64,000 nt of DNA from Alphaproteobacteria bacterium (GCA_947474645.1 CANJJD010000003.1:62001-126000), one strand, 5' to 3'. Shown: positions 1 to 9,766, numbered from the stretch's first letter. The notes: generated by a model from the letters alone, not told the origin. Program-made: numbers and translations.

Positions 1-1069
1 TGATCATGGTGCTGCGTGGATCCAGGCTCCCGGCCGGCAGCGCCGCCAGTCTTAAATAGGCCACCAGCTCGGTCAGGATGATCTTGATGCCGAGCAGCCC
101 GCCTGCCGCGCCCGCCTGGCTCCACGGTACGCCCAGCAGCCAGACAAAAGGCGCGAACAGCCAGCCCAGCATGCGCTCAAGCGTCAGCGGCGCGCCGCCC
201 ACCCCCGGCAGATGGCCCAAGATCACATTCGCCAGCGCCATCAGCGAGGTGGTCACGATCAGCATGGCCAGGACCTGGAGATAGATCTTCAGCCCGTCCT
301 CGGTGCCCTGCGCCATAGCATCCATGGTGGAGCGGTAATGCACCGCTTCCTGCTTTTCGGTCAGATCGGTCTGGGCCGGGCCCGGCACCATGATCCGCGC
401 CATCAGCACACCAGCCGGCAGCGACATCAGCGACGCGACCAAGAGATGTCCCAGCGCGCCGGGCAGCACGTCCTTCAGGATGGTGGCATAGAGCACGAAC
501 ACCGTGCCGGCGATCACCGACAGGCCCACCGTCATCAGGATGAAGAGCTCAGTGCGCGTCAGCCGCGCCAGATAGGGCCGGATCACCAATTGGCCCTCGA
601 TATTGCCCAGGAACACGGTGGCCGCCGCGCCCAACCCCACCGCGCCGCCCAGGCCCAGGCTGCGCTTCAGCACCAGCGCCAGGCCATGCACGATGGCGGG
701 CAGAATGCGCCAGTGCCACAGGATGGCTGACAGGGCGCTGATCACCATCAGCAGCGGCAGGATGCCAAAGGCCAGGTTGATCAGGTTACCCGGCTGGGTA
801 ACCGCGAACGGCGCCGGCCCGCCGCCCAGATAGCCGAAGATGAAACTGGTGCCCGCGCCCGTGGCGGTGGACAAGGCCGTGACCACGCCGTTGAGCTGAA
901 ACAATCCATCGCGCAGCACCGGCAGCTTGAGCAACGCCAGCGCCAGCGCCGCCTGCAGCAACAGCGTGCCGGTCACGGCGCGCCAGCGAAACTCCCGCCG
1001 ATCCTCCGACAGCGCCCAGCCCAGCGCGAGTATGACGCAAATCCCCAGCGCCGATTGCAGATGCGCCAC
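1..1069 (-). CDS. Concentrative nucleoside transporter (CNT/NupC family), 3' end cut by window edge
   Basis: This is an inner-membrane symporter expected to import nucleosides with H+ or Na+. About 356 codons are visible from a GTG at 1069, against roughly 400-420 for complete family members, so the C-terminus lies outside the window. The frame is closed by a stop just upstream (1097-1099), and this GTG is the only usable start. Many hydrophobic helices are present. The family core is recognisable in GTSFIFGYLGGGPAPF and in the segment GNIEGQLVIRPYL, which corresponds to the usual GQTEAPLLVRPYL. Those substitutions in the substrate-binding motif may change specificity. It is divergent from the acyltransferase gene that follows. 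Confidence 0.85.
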   Translation of the reverse strand, partial: MAHLQSALGICVILALGWALSEDRREFRWRAVTGTLLLQAALALALLKLPVLRDGLFQLNGVVTALSTATGAGTSFIFGYLGGGPAPFAVTQPGNLINLAFGILPLLMVISALSAILWHWRILPAIVHGLALVLKRSLGLGGAVGLGAAATVFLGNIEGQLVIRPYLARLTRTELFILMTVGLSVIAGTVFVLYATILKDVLPGALGHLLVASLMSLPAGVLMARIMVPGPAQTDLTEKQEAVHYRSTMDAMAQGTEDGLKIYLQVLAMLIVTTSLMALANVILGHLPGVGGAPLTLERMLGWLFAPFVWLLGVPWSQAGAAGGLLGIKIILTELVAYLRLAALPAGSLDPRSTMI

Positions 1070-1175
1070 CCACGGCCCCCGCCAAAAATCCCGCCGTCAC
1101 GCTACACGATTCCGCTCCCGCGTCCCATGACAGGCGGCCGCCCCAGGGCTAGTGTCGCGCCAGCGGGATGGGAAC

Positions 1176-2360
1176 GTGACCGGCAAAACTCTCAAGACTG
1201 GGACGATCGGCGCGCTGGCGGGCGCGCGGGGGATACCGCCCCTGATGATCATTCTCTATCACTTCAGCGAAGGTCATCATTACACCGGTCTGTTATGGTT
1301 CGACCGCATCGCGGCGCGCGGCTATCTGTGGGTCGAGTTCTTTTTCGCGCTGTCGGGCTTCATCCTGACCTATGCCTATGGCTACCGGCTGAAAGACCTT
1401 TTGCAGCGGCGGGGCTATGCCGACTTCCTGCGCGCCCGGCTGATCCGGCTTTATCCCTTGCACCTGTTCCTGCTGCTGCTGCTGCTGGCGATTGTGCTGA
1501 GCCTGCGCGCCCTGGCGGCCGCTGGCGGTTATGTCTCCATCTACGACCTGCCCTGGGCCCAGGATGTCAGCCCTAAGGGCTTCGCCCTGAGTATTTTCCT
1601 GGTGCATGCCTGGAACACCATGGACCGGCTGACCTGGAACGGCCTGTCCTGGTTCGTCAGTGTCGAGTTTGCGCTCTGCCTGCTGTTTCCGGTCCTGCTG
1701 TATCTGTCGAGCGGCAGGCTGTGGCGCGGCGCCGCGCTTATCGCGGCAGGCATCGCCGGATTGATGGCGATGCTGGCGGCTTCGCCGCACGGACTGGACA
1801 TCACCTTTCACAATGGCGTGCTGCGCGGCCTGTGCGATTTCACCGTCGGGGTCGGCATGGCGGTGCTGTTTCACCGCGTGAAGGACCAGCGCATTCCGGC
1901 CTGGATCCATTCGGCGGTGCAAGTCCTGCTGCTCCTGCTGCTGACCTATGCCGTCACCTCCACCGGCTGGTCGCACACCCGCAACGACATTTATACAGTG
2001 CTGCCGCTGATGGCGCTGGTGTTCGCGCTGGCCTTCGACAAGGGCATCCTGGCCCAGGCGCTGAAGACACGGGTGCCCCAGCTTCTGGGCGAATGGTCCT
2101 ATGCCATCTATCTCGGACAGAGCATCTGGCTGACGGCGATCCGGTTTTTCGAGCAGCGGCTGTACCCGGCGCCCGACGCGATGGTGCTGGGCACGCGCTT
2201 TTCAACCCTGATCTGGTGGCTGGAGCCGCTCGGCCTGGTCATCATCTGCGTGCTGTGGGGTGCATTGCTGGCGGAGCTGATCGAATTTCCCGCCGCCGCC
2301 AAGCTGCGCCGCATGTTCGGCCGCCGCCTTGACCCGCAAAGCATCCCAACGCCATCCTAG
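1176..2360 (+). CDS. Acyltransferase 3 family membrane protein (OafA-like)
   Basis: This is a multi-span inner-membrane O-acyltransferase of about 394 residues, of the type that acetylates or acylates surface sugars. The family's N-terminal signature is visible as ARGIPPLMIILYHF, followed by VEFFFALSGFILTYAYGY and about ten hydrophobic segments up to a short cytosolic tail. A GTG at 1176 preceded by GGGATGGGAAC was chosen; an in-frame GTG at 1152 would add eight residues. No neighbouring gene indicates the acceptor substrate, so only the family assignment is secure. Confidence 0.8.
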   Translation: MTGKTLKTGTIGALAGARGIPPLMIILYHFSEGHHYTGLLWFDRIAARGYLWVEFFFALSGFILTYAYGYRLKDLLQRRGYADFLRARLIRLYPLHLFLLLLLLAIVLSLRALAAAGGYVSIYDLPWAQDVSPKGFALSIFLVHAWNTMDRLTWNGLSWFVSVEFALCLLFPVLLYLSSGRLWRGAALIAAGIAGLMAMLAASPHGLDITFHNGVLRGLCDFTVGVGMAVLFHRVKDQRIPAWIHSAVQVLLLLLLTYAVTSTGWSHTRNDIYTVLPLMALVFALAFDKGILAQALKTRVPQLLGEWSYAIYLGQSIWLTAIRFFEQRLYPAPDAMVLGTRFSTLIWWLEPLGLVIICVLWGALLAELIEFPAAAKLRRMFGRRLDPQSIPTPS

Positions 2361-2384
2361 CCGGCAAAAGAACAGGAGTTCCCC

Positions 2385-3296
2385 ATGGCCATTTCCTTCA
2401 AGGACAAGGTCGCGATCATCACGGGCGCCGGCGGCGGGCTGGGCCGGGCGCATGCCCTGGCGCTGGCCAAGCTGGGCGCCAAGGTGGTGGTCAATGATTT
2501 GGGCGGGTCGCTGGACGGCAGCGGCGGCAGTTCCGCGGCGGCCGAAAAAGTCGTGGCCGAGATCGTCGCGGCCGGCGGCGAAGCCATCGCCAACGGCGCC
2601 TCGGTCAGCGATGACGCCGGTGTAGCGCATCTGGTCAAGCAGACCATGGACAAATGGGGCCGCATCGACGTCCTGATCGCCAATGCCGGCATCCTGCGCG
2701 ACAAGAGCTTCGGCAAGATGGAGCTGAAGGATTTCACCGCCGTGATGGACGTGCATCTGCTGGGCACCGTCAAGCCGTGCAAGGCGGTGTGGGACATCAT
2801 GAAGGCGCAAGGTTATGGCCGCATCGTGGTGACGACCTCGTCCACGGGCCTGTACGGCAATTTCGGCCAGACCAATTACGGCGCCGCCAAGCTGTCGCTG
2901 GTGGGTTTCATGAATTCACTGAAGCTGGAAGGCGCCAAGGACAATATCAAGGTCAATGCCGTCTGCCCGGTCGCCGCCACCCGCATGACCGAAGCCTTGA
3001 TGCCGCCGGCGGTGCTGGAAATGCTGAAACCCGAATTCGTCTCGCCCGCCGTGGTGTATCTGGCGTCTGAGGACGCGCCCACCGGCATGATTCTCACCGC
3101 CGCGGCCGGCGCCTTCGCCGCCGCCCAGATCATGGAGACGGACGGGATCAATCTGGGCCGCAACGCCAGCGCCGACGACATTGCGGCGCATTTTGGGCAG
3201 ATCGCCGACTGGACCACCGCCAGGCCTTATGGACAGGGCGGCGAGCAGAACGCGAAATTCCTCGCGCGTGTCCAGGACAAGCCGCTGCTCGGGTAG
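2385..3296 (+). CDS. SDR family oxidoreductase (MFE-2 hydroxyacyl-CoA dehydrogenase type)
   Basis: This is an NAD(P)-dependent short-chain dehydrogenase of 303 residues. The cofactor loop TGAGGGLG lies at residues 13-20, NAG at 100-102, and the catalytic set is Ser152, Tyr165 and Lys169 (motif YGAAK). The early NDLGG segment and the C-terminal extension beyond a basic 250-residue SDR resemble the (3R)-hydroxyacyl-CoA dehydrogenase domain of peroxisomal-type multifunctional enzymes. A role in fatty acid or steroid-like beta-oxidation is therefore likely but not proven. It starts 24 bases after the acyltransferase stop and may share its transcript. Confidence 0.82.
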   Translation: MAISFKDKVAIITGAGGGLGRAHALALAKLGAKVVVNDLGGSLDGSGGSSAAAEKVVAEIVAAGGEAIANGASVSDDAGVAHLVKQTMDKWGRIDVLIANAGILRDKSFGKMELKDFTAVMDVHLLGTVKPCKAVWDIMKAQGYGRIVVTTSSTGLYGNFGQTNYGAAKLSLVGFMNSLKLEGAKDNIKVNAVCPVAATRMTEALMPPAVLEMLKPEFVSPAVVYLASEDAPTGMILTAAAGAFAAAQIMETDGINLGRNASADDIAAHFGQIADWTTARPYGQGGEQNAKFLARVQDKPLLG

Positions 3297-3389
3297 CGGC
3301 TGCTTCGTTGAAACATCAAGTCATAAATTTTTCGACTTGCGGCGAAATGACTCTTGCGAGGTCGGATGCTTTGCCTCACGCTTGTGGTC

Positions 3390-3938
3390 ATGAACGACCT
3401 CGCGCTGAGTGTTCGTACCGCGCGGCCTGAAGACGCCGCAGACCTGGCGCGCATCTATATCGAATCCTGGCAGGACACTTATGCAGGCGTGATTTCCCAC
3501 GCCCTGCTCGCCGCCATGTCGCACAAGAGCCATACCGCGCGCTGGCAGAACACCATCAAGGGGCCGGGCACGGTGCTGGTGGCGGAAGACGCGCATTTCG
3601 GGCCCATCGGCTTGTGCAGCCTGGGCCCGGCGCGCGACGGCGGCGCCGGCTTTGAAGGCGAAATCTATACCCTCTATGTCGATCCGGCCTTTCTGGGGCG
3701 CGGCACCGGGCGCACCTTGCTGGACGGCGCCTTTGATGTGTTCAAGGAGCGCAAGCTGCGCTCCTGCCTGATCTGGGCGCATGCGCGCAACAATGCCTGC
3801 TTCTTCTACGAGGCGATGGGTGGCCAGCGTGTCGCCACCCGCACCACGCGGCTGATGGGCGAATTGACGCCCGAGATCGGCTTTGGCTGGAAGCGGCTGG
3901 CCACCAAGAAGCAGGCGCGGACTATCCAGTCCGACTAG
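3390..3938 (+). CDS. GNAT family N-acetyltransferase
   Basis: This is a cytosolic acetyl-CoA-dependent N-acetyltransferase of about 182 residues. The opening LSVRTARPEDAADLARIY is the usual first strand and helix of the fold. The acetyl-CoA pyrophosphate loop is FLGRGTGRTLL, preceded by the strand IYTLYVDP, and the C-terminal NACFFYEAMGG is typical of the family. The ATG at 3390 gives the normal family start. An ATG at 3366 has a better ribosome-binding sequence (GAGG) and would add eight residues. The substrate cannot be deduced. Confidence 0.8.
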   Translation: MNDLALSVRTARPEDAADLARIYIESWQDTYAGVISHALLAAMSHKSHTARWQNTIKGPGTVLVAEDAHFGPIGLCSLGPARDGGAGFEGEIYTLYVDPAFLGRGTGRTLLDGAFDVFKERKLRSCLIWAHARNNACFFYEAMGGQRVATRTTRLMGELTPEIGFGWKRLATKKQARTIQSD

Positions 3939-3969
3939 TCGTGGACGGCGCTGGATCTTAATTCTAGCA

Positions 3970-4488
3970 TTAGAGATCTTTCGGTCTGACGAATTCGGCC
4001 AGTTTGCCGGACCCCTGCGCCACATCGCGCCAGCGCCCGACATCGAAATCCAGCACCGCCAGGGCGCAGGTGGGGAATTTTTCCTCCAGCGCCTCATGCC
4101 GCGCCCGCTCCTTGCGGCGCACCGGCTCGCGCGCCAACTGGGTGGCGGTGGCTTCCAGGCCGGGATTGTGGCCCACGATCATCAGCGCCGATACCGAGAC
4201 GGGGGCGCCGCGCACCGCCGCCACGATCTTGGCGGCATCGGCCAGGTACAGCGCCTCTCGATACTCGATCTCGCTTTCCAGTTCGTGCAGCACCAGCTCC
4301 GCCGTCTGGGTGGTGCGGACCGCGGAGGAACACAGGATCAAATCCGCTTTGTAATCGCTCTTGCGCATATAGCGCGCCATGGCGCCGGCATCCTGCATGC
4401 CGGTCAGCATCAGGGTGCGGTCGAAATCCTCGATACCGCCATCCTGCGGCTGGGCCTTGGCGTGACGCAGCAGAAACAGGCGTTTCAT
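3970..4488 (-). CDS. sixA: Phosphohistidine phosphatase SixA-like (histidine phosphatase superfamily)
   Basis: This small phosphatase of 172 residues removes phosphate from histidine in phosphorelay proteins in its characterised homologues. The RHG-type motif is LLRHAKA with Arg8 and the phosphorylated His9. Arg58 lies in SSAVRTTQTAE and the second histidine, His107, in VGHNPG, so the four-residue active site is complete. The short length without extra domains fits SixA rather than the larger phosphoglycerate mutases. It is convergent with the GNAT gene and divergent from metZ. Its target phosphotransferase is not evident here. Confidence 0.82.
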   Translation of the reverse strand: MKRLFLLRHAKAQPQDGGIEDFDRTLMLTGMQDAGAMARYMRKSDYKADLILCSSAVRTTQTAELVLHELESEIEYREALYLADAAKIVAAVRGAPVSVSALMIVGHNPGLEATATQLAREPVRRKERARHEALEEKFPTCALAVLDFDVGRWRDVAQGSGKLAEFVRPKDL

Positions 4489-4607
4489 GTCGCAAATACC
4501 CGCATTTTACCCTGGTCCCGGACCCCTGCGAATCCTGCATAAAGCTTATGTTCTTGACCCTTTAGGGGCAACCGCGCGACAAAACAGACCAACAGGGACA
4601 AGAGCTT

Positions 4608-5801
4608 ATGGCGACCAACAAGAAATGCGGAAAATGGCGCAAACGCACGCTGGCGGTGCGCGGCGGGGAAATGCGCACGCCCTTCCAGGAGACGTCAGAA
4701 GCCCTGTTCATGACCTCCGGCTATGCCTATGAGAATGCCGAGGAGGCCGAGGCCCGCTTCAAGGGCGAGATCGGCGGCTATCAATATTCCCGCTTCGGCA
4801 ATCCCACCGTCTCGATGTTCGAGGAGCGCATGGCGCTGCTGGAAGGCGCCCCCGTCGGCCGCGCCACCGCCACCGGCATGGCGGCGGTGACGGCCGTGTT
4901 CCTGTCCGCCCTTCGCACCGGCGACCATGTCGTGGCGGCGCGGGCCATGTTCGGCTCCTGCCTGCATGTGGTGGAGCAGATCCTGCCGCGCTTCGGCATC
5001 GGCTTCACCCTGGTGGACGGCGCCGATACCAGCGCCTGGGAAGCGGCGATGAAGCCCAACACCAGGATGCTGTTCCTGGAAACCCCGTCCAACCCGACCC
5101 TGTCGCTGGTGGACATCGCCGCCGTGGCCCAGATCGCCAACAAGCACGGCGCGCGCCTGGCGGTGGACAATGCCTTTGCCAGCCCCGCCCTGCAGCGGCC
5201 GATGGAGTTCGGCGCCCATATCGTGATCCATTCCTCGACCAAATATATTGACGGCCAGGGCCGCGCCCTGGGCGGGGTCATTCTCTGCCACCAGGATTTC
5301 CTGGACGATCATCTGCAGGTGTTCATCCGCAACACCGGTCCCAGCATCAGCCCGTTCAATGCCTGGCTGCATCTCAAGAGCCTGGAGACGCTGGAGCTGC
5401 GCATGAAGCAGCATTGTGAAAACGCCCAGCGCGTGGCGGACTTCCTGTCCGGCCACAAGAAAGTGACGCGGGCGCTGTATCCCTTCTCGCCCGACCATCC
5501 CCAGCACAACCTGGCCAAGGCGCAGATGGATGGCGGCGGCGGCTTGGTGGCGTTCGAAGTGGCGGGCGGCAAGGCCGCGGCCTTCAAGCTGGCCAATGCG
5601 CTGAAGATCATCGACATCTCCAACAATCTGGGCGACGCCAAGAGCCTGCTCACCCATCCCGAAACCACCACCCATTCCAAGGTGGCGCCCGAAGAGCGCG
5701 CCGCCTTGGGGATCACGCCGGGCATGATGCGGATTTCGGTGGGGCTTGAAGACGCCGACGATCTTTGCGAGGACCTGGACCAGGCGCTGAAAGTGGCATG
5801 A
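4608..5801 (+). CDS. metZ: O-succinylhomoserine sulfhydrylase
   Basis: This PLP enzyme of 397 residues belongs to the Cys/Met metabolism family and makes homocysteine from O-succinylhomoserine and sulfide in methionine biosynthesis. YSRFGNPT lies at residues 60-67, and the Schiff-base lysine is Lys212 in HSSTKYIDGQGRALGG. The N-terminus TLAVRGGEMRTPFQETSEAL is typical of MetZ rather than cystathionine synthases. It overlaps the following osmC-like gene by four bases (ATGA), so the two are probably translated together. No convincing SAM riboswitch was found in the 118-base upstream gap. Confidence 0.88.
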   Translation: MATNKKCGKWRKRTLAVRGGEMRTPFQETSEALFMTSGYAYENAEEAEARFKGEIGGYQYSRFGNPTVSMFEERMALLEGAPVGRATATGMAAVTAVFLSALRTGDHVVAARAMFGSCLHVVEQILPRFGIGFTLVDGADTSAWEAAMKPNTRMLFLETPSNPTLSLVDIAAVAQIANKHGARLAVDNAFASPALQRPMEFGAHIVIHSSTKYIDGQGRALGGVILCHQDFLDDHLQVFIRNTGPSISPFNAWLHLKSLETLELRMKQHCENAQRVADFLSGHKKVTRALYPFSPDHPQHNLAKAQMDGGGGLVAFEVAGGKAAAFKLANALKIIDISNNLGDAKSLLTHPETTTHSKVAPEERAALGITPGMMRISVGLEDADDLCEDLDQALKVA

Positions 5802-6235
5802 GCGAACATCGCATCACACTCAATTGGGAAAAGGGCGAGCCGCCCTTCACCTACCAGACCTATACCCGCAACCACATGCTGGGATTCAAGAACGGCCAGG
5901 AGAAGATCACCGCTTCCGCCTCGCCCAGCTATCTCGGCGACGGCTCAAAAGCCGATCCCGAAGACCTGCTGGTGGCGGCGCTGTCCTCCTGTCACATGCT
6001 GAGTTTCCTGGCCATCGCCGCCAAGAAAAAGCTGACGGTGAAATCCTATGAAGACGATGCCGTAGGGTTTCTCGAAAACGACAATGGCAGGCTATGGATC
6101 ACGCGCGTGATCTTAAGGCCCAAAGTGGTGATGGATGCCGATGCCGCGACGCTCGACCAGATTCACCATCTGGCCCATGACGCCTGTTTCATCGCCAGTT
6201 CCGTGAAGACGGAAGTGTCTATAGAGCCGCGCTAA
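5798..6235 (+). CDS. OsmC family peroxiredoxin-like protein
   Basis: This cytosolic protein of 145 residues belongs to the OsmC/Ohr superfamily, which reduces organic hydroperoxides with a cysteine pair. Both expected cysteines are visible: Cys65 in SSCHML on the central helix and Cys130 in DACFIASS. The ATG at 5798 overlaps the metZ stop as ATGA. The coupling to a methionine-sulfur gene may reflect sulfur or redox stress, but that is inference. Whether it acts on lipid, alkyl or other peroxides cannot be told from the sequence. Confidence 0.82.
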   Translation: MSEHRITLNWEKGEPPFTYQTYTRNHMLGFKNGQEKITASASPSYLGDGSKADPEDLLVAALSSCHMLSFLAIAAKKKLTVKSYEDDAVGFLENDNGRLWITRVILRPKVVMDADAATLDQIHHLAHDACFIASSVKTEVSIEPR

Positions 6236-6324
6236 ACCGCGGCATCGCTGACATTTCCAGCCGCGCTAACCATTGCGCGCAAATGCCGCTTGCGCCGCCC
6301 ATCCCGCGCCCCGATACTCCGCCC

Positions 6325-6756
6325 ATGTTTGGACTGGAAAACAGCGAATTGGACATGGGCCTGCAATATGAGCAGGAAACGCGCGCCATCCGCGTGGCGG
6401 TGAAGCCGGCCTATCTGGACGACCAGTCCGATCCGGAAGACGACCGCTATGTCTGGTCCTACACCGTCACCATCGAGAACCGCGGCAAGGAACCGGTGCA
6501 GCTTCTGTCCCGGAGCTGGAGCATCATGGACGGCGCCGGCCGGGTGCAGGAAGAATGCGGCCCCGGCGTGGTCGGAGCCCAGCCGGTGATCGCGCCGGGC
6601 GAAGTCTTCCAGTACATCTCCGGCTGTCCGCTGGAGACTGCCTCCGGCTCGATGAGCGGGCGCTACCAGATGATGAGCGCGTCGGGCGAAAGCTTCGAGG
6701 CGGAAATTCCCGCTTTCCTGCTGGAAAGCCCCTACGAGCGTAGGCAGATTCACTAA
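6325..6756 (+). CDS. apaG: ApaG family protein (DUF525)
   Basis: This single immunoglobulin-like domain protein has the characteristic ApaG pattern: TRAIRVAVKPAYLDDQS, then YVWSYTVTIENRG and LLSRSW near residue 60, and the glycine-rich C-terminal half GEVFQYISGCPLE with SGSMSGRYQM. Loss of ApaG in enterobacteria affects cobalt and magnesium handling, but its molecular role is not settled. Three in-frame ATGs (6283, 6325, 6355) lack a clear ribosome-binding site. 6325 was chosen; 6355 would match the shortest family members. Confidence 0.85.
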   Translation: MFGLENSELDMGLQYEQETRAIRVAVKPAYLDDQSDPEDDRYVWSYTVTIENRGKEPVQLLSRSWSIMDGAGRVQEECGPGVVGAQPVIAPGEVFQYISGCPLETASGSMSGRYQMMSASGESFEAEIPAFLLESPYERRQIH

Positions 6757-6808
6757 GTCCCTATTTTCTTGTGGTTGAAACGCGGCCGTTGCGCTGCAAA
6801 ACTCCATC

Positions 6809-7399
6809 ATGAGCAAGCCAACCCGCGAGGAAGCCGAAAAGGCCGTCCACACCCTGCTGCGCTGGGCCGGCGACGACCCGTCGCGTGAAGGACTTGTGGA
6901 CACGCCCGCCCGTGTCGCCAAGGCGTTCGAGGACTGGTTCTCCGGCTATGGCCAGGACCCGGAAGAATATCTGGCGCGCACCTTCGAGGAAGTCGCCGGC
7001 TATGACGACATGGTGATCCTGCGCGACATCCGCTTCGAGAGCCATTGCGAGCATCACCTGGCGCCCATCATCGGCCGCGCCCATGTCGGCTACCTGCCCA
7101 CCAACAAGGTGGTGGGTATCTCCAAGCTGGCGCGGGTGGTGGAAGCCTTTGCCCGCCGGTTGCAGGTGCAGGAAAAAATGAATGCCCAGATCGCCCATTG
7201 CATCCAGAAGGTGCTGGAGCCCAAGGGCGTGGCGGTGGTGATCGAGGCGGCGCATCAGTGCATGACCACCCGCGGCGTGCACAAGACCGGCGTCACCATG
7301 GTGACCTCCTCCATGCTGGGCGCGTTCCGCGACAATTCCGATACGCGGCGCGAATTCCTCAACATCATCGGCAACCCGGTTTCCCGCGAAGACCGATGA
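6809..7399 (+). CDS. folE: GTP cyclohydrolase I
   Basis: This 196-residue enzyme converts GTP to dihydroneopterin triphosphate, the first step of folate (or pterin) synthesis. The zinc ligands are visible as Cys80 and His83 in SHCEHHLAP and Cys151 in CMTTRGVHK. The domain spans essentially the whole protein, including the C-terminal TRREFLNII. It overlaps argE by four bases (ATGA), an arrangement that implies translational coupling although the two pathways are unrelated. Confidence 0.93.
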   Translation: MSKPTREEAEKAVHTLLRWAGDDPSREGLVDTPARVAKAFEDWFSGYGQDPEEYLARTFEEVAGYDDMVILRDIRFESHCEHHLAPIIGRAHVGYLPTNKVVGISKLARVVEAFARRLQVQEKMNAQIAHCIQKVLEPKGVAVVIEAAHQCMTTRGVHKTGVTMVTSSMLGAFRDNSDTRREFLNIIGNPVSREDR

Positions 7400-8538
7400 G
7401 CGCACTCGATCTCGTCAAGGAGCTGATCAGCTTCGACACCACCAGCCGGGATTCCAACCTGGCGCTGATTGATCACGCGCAAGCCTTGCTGGAGAAATCC
7501 GGTGCACGCTGCCGGCGCACCTATGACGAGACGGGACAGAAGGCCAACCTGTTCGCCAGCTTCGGGCCGGACGGCGATGGCGGCTATGTGCTGTCGGGCC
7601 ATACCGATGTGGTGCCGGTGGACGGCCAGGACTGGTCGTCTGATCCCTTCAAGCCGGACGTGCGCGGCAGCAAGCTTTACGGCCGCGGCGCCTGCGACAT
7701 GAAGGGCTTTGTCGGCACCGCCCTGGCGCTGGCGAGCGACATCGGCAAGGCCAAGCTGAAGAAGCCCATCCATTTTGCATTGTCTTACGACGAGGAAGTG
7801 GGCTGCGCCGGGGTGAAGGGCCTGCTGGACGACCTGAAGGCGCAAAATCTCAAGCCCGCGCTGGCAATCATCGGCGAGCCGACCCTGATGAAGATCGTGG
7901 GCGCCCACAAGGGCGGCGCCAAGCTGATCACGACATGTTGCGGGCGGGAGCATCATTCCAGCGGCCCGGAAAAAGGCGCCAATGCCGTGATGATGGCAGG
8001 CGAGTTCGTCACCCTTCTGGGCAGCGTGTGGGACGAATTGCGCGCCGATGCCGATCCGCGCTTCGATCCGCCCCATTCCACGGTGCAGGCCAATGTGATC
8101 CATGGCGGCACGGCGGTGAACATATTGGCGCGCGAAGCCGAAGTGACCTGGGAATATCGCGCCCTGCCCGACCGCGATCCGTCAAAGATCATCGCGCGGA
8201 TCAAGCAACGCGCCGAGGCCGAGGTCTTGCCCAAATATCGCGCCCGCGCCCCCGAAGCGGCGCTGAACACCGTAATGCATGCCCAGTATCCGGGCCTGGT
8301 GATGGACGAAGACTCCGCCGCCATCCGTCTGGCGCGCGAGCTGACCGGCGCCAACCAGGTAGAGGCGGTTGCCTATGGTACCGAGGCGGGGCATTTCCAG
8401 GCTTACGGCATTCCCGCGGTGATCTGCGGTCCCGGCTCCATCGACCAGGCGCACCGGCCGGACGAGTTCTGCGAACTCAGCGAGCTGGAAGCCTGCGAGG
8501 CCTTCCTGCGCAAGGTTATCGCAAAAGCTTGCGGCTGA
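7396..8538 (+). CDS. argE: Acetylornithine deacetylase (M20 peptidase family)
   Basis: This 380-residue cytosolic metalloenzyme removes the acetyl group from N-acetylornithine in arginine biosynthesis. The M20 dimetal site is complete: His69 and Asp71 in GHTDVVPVD, Asp101 in GACDMKG, and Glu133/Glu134 in YDEEVGC. The overall length and the dimerisation-domain insert fit ArgE rather than carboxypeptidase G2 relatives. The ATG at 7396 overlaps the folE stop, so earlier in-frame starts inside folE are not credible. argF and argD lie a few kilobases downstream on the other strand. Confidence 0.88.
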   Translation: MSALDLVKELISFDTTSRDSNLALIDHAQALLEKSGARCRRTYDETGQKANLFASFGPDGDGGYVLSGHTDVVPVDGQDWSSDPFKPDVRGSKLYGRGACDMKGFVGTALALASDIGKAKLKKPIHFALSYDEEVGCAGVKGLLDDLKAQNLKPALAIIGEPTLMKIVGAHKGGAKLITTCCGREHHSSGPEKGANAVMMAGEFVTLLGSVWDELRADADPRFDPPHSTVQANVIHGGTAVNILAREAEVTWEYRALPDRDPSKIIARIKQRAEAEVLPKYRARAPEAALNTVMHAQYPGLVMDEDSAAIRLARELTGANQVEAVAYGTEAGHFQAYGIPAVICGPGSIDQAHRPDEFCELSELEACEAFLRKVIAKACG

Positions 8539-8797
8539 TCGCGGCCTGACCGCTTTTCGCGGCCTTCTTTGCGAGCTGCGTCTGCAGCAACGCCATCAAC
8601 CAGGCCCAGCGCTTCTGACGCCGCGATGCCAGGTCCATGCCGAACACGCGGCCATCGCCCGCCAGGGCGCGGCGCACCAGCATGGTGGCGAGAAAGCCCA
8701 TCGGATTGCGGCGCAGGGTTCGCAGCAGCACCCCCTGCACCAGCAGGCGCGCGAACGGCTTGTCCAGAAGGGCGCGCAGCCTTTGTTCCGTGATCAT
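8516..8797 (-). CDS. Small hypothetical protein
   Basis: I do not recognise this 93-residue protein. It is basic and mostly helical in appearance, with arginine-rich runs such as LLRTLRRNPMG and RRQKRWAWL, and has no signal peptide or clear membrane span. It shares four bases with the hslO stop region (8794-8797) and so looks like the last gene of the argD-argF-hslO transcript. Its 3' end overlaps the convergent argE by 23 bases. Confidence 0.5.
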   Translation of the reverse strand: MITEQRLRALLDKPFARLLVQGVLLRTLRRNPMGFLATMLVRRALAGDGRVFGMDLASRRQKRWAWLMALLQTQLAKKAAKSGQAAISRKLLR

Positions 8798-9720
8798 GCC
8801 AACGAATCCGGTGTGATCTCATGCGTCTTGCCGCAGAACTCGCAGCGGGCGCGGATGATGCCGTCGGGATCGGCCAGTCCGGCGCGATCCTGGGGGGCAT
8901 AGGACTTCAGTACCGTGGTGATGCGCTCCGCGTCGCAGTCACAGCGAAACACCACCGGCTCGGGCGGCTGCACCCGCACTTCGTCTTCGTTGAACAGACG
9001 CCACAACAGGGTCTCGGGCGCCAACGACGTATCCACCAGCTCCAGGTCTTCCACAGTCTTGAGCAGGATCGACAGCCGGTCCCAGTCGTCGGAACGGCTT
9101 TCCACGCCCGCCTTGGCCGTTTCCGGCGTCATCTGCAGCATGATGCCGCCGGCACGCCAGTGCGGCGCCTTATCGCCCGCCACATAGAGCGGCGCGGCCG
9201 CCAGCTTGATCACGGTGGGCAGTTGTTCGGACTGGGCGAAATAGGTTTCCGCCGAAGCGCCGATGCCCGCAGGTGAAAGCTCGACAATGCCCTGATAGGT
9301 CTTGCCGCCGACCCGGGGCTCGATGGTGATGGCCAGCGCGCCCTTGCCCGCCAGGGCGGCGAAATCCTTGTCGGCCAGACCGGCAAAGCGCTCATTGTTC
9401 AGCCGGGCATAGCCGCGCACGCCCCGCGCCCGCACTTCGTCGGCGCCATAATAGTCGGCGGTGACCAGGTCCAGCGGCCCATCGCCCTTGGTCTGGATGG
9501 TCAGCCGTCCGTCCAGCTTGAGCGCGGTTCCCAGCAGCGCCCCCAGCGCCACCACCTCGCCCGCCACCCGCGCGGCGGGTTCCGGCAGGGCATGGGCGCT
9601 CAGGGCGCGGGCGGAACTGGCATCCAACCGCACCAGGCGGCCGCGCACGCCCGCCTTGGCGATATCGAACGGCAGAATGAAGTCGCCATAGGGCGACGCG
9701 GGTTCCATCTTGTCAGGCAT
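8794..9720 (-). CDS. hslO: Redox-regulated molecular chaperone Hsp33
   Basis: Hsp33 is a cytosolic holdase that becomes active when its zinc centre is oxidised. This 308-residue protein has the N-terminal substrate-binding domain and the C-terminal zinc domain with the required four cysteines: FRCDCD and, about 35 residues later, CEFCGK near the end. The spacing C-x-C then C-x2-C is canonical. It lies directly downstream of argF in the argD-argF-hslO order found in several alphaproteobacteria. Confidence 0.92.
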   Translation of the reverse strand: MPDKMEPASPYGDFILPFDIAKAGVRGRLVRLDASSARALSAHALPEPAARVAGEVVALGALLGTALKLDGRLTIQTKGDGPLDLVTADYYGADEVRARGVRGYARLNNERFAGLADKDFAALAGKGALAITIEPRVGGKTYQGIVELSPAGIGASAETYFAQSEQLPTVIKLAAAPLYVAGDKAPHWRAGGIMLQMTPETAKAGVESRSDDWDRLSILLKTVEDLELVDTSLAPETLLWRLFNEDEVRVQPPEPVVFRCDCDAERITTVLKSYAPQDRAGLADPDGIIRARCEFCGKTHEITPDSLA

Positions 9721-9766
9721 GAACCGCTATATGGCGCTGCCCCAGCCGCTTTTCAAGAAAGCGTCT

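Noticed and set aside
4489-4607. Possible SAM riboswitch upstream of metZ
   Set aside because: The gap has a TTGACC and a short CCCT/AGGG hairpin, but I could not fit the conserved SAM-II or SAM-I core sequences.
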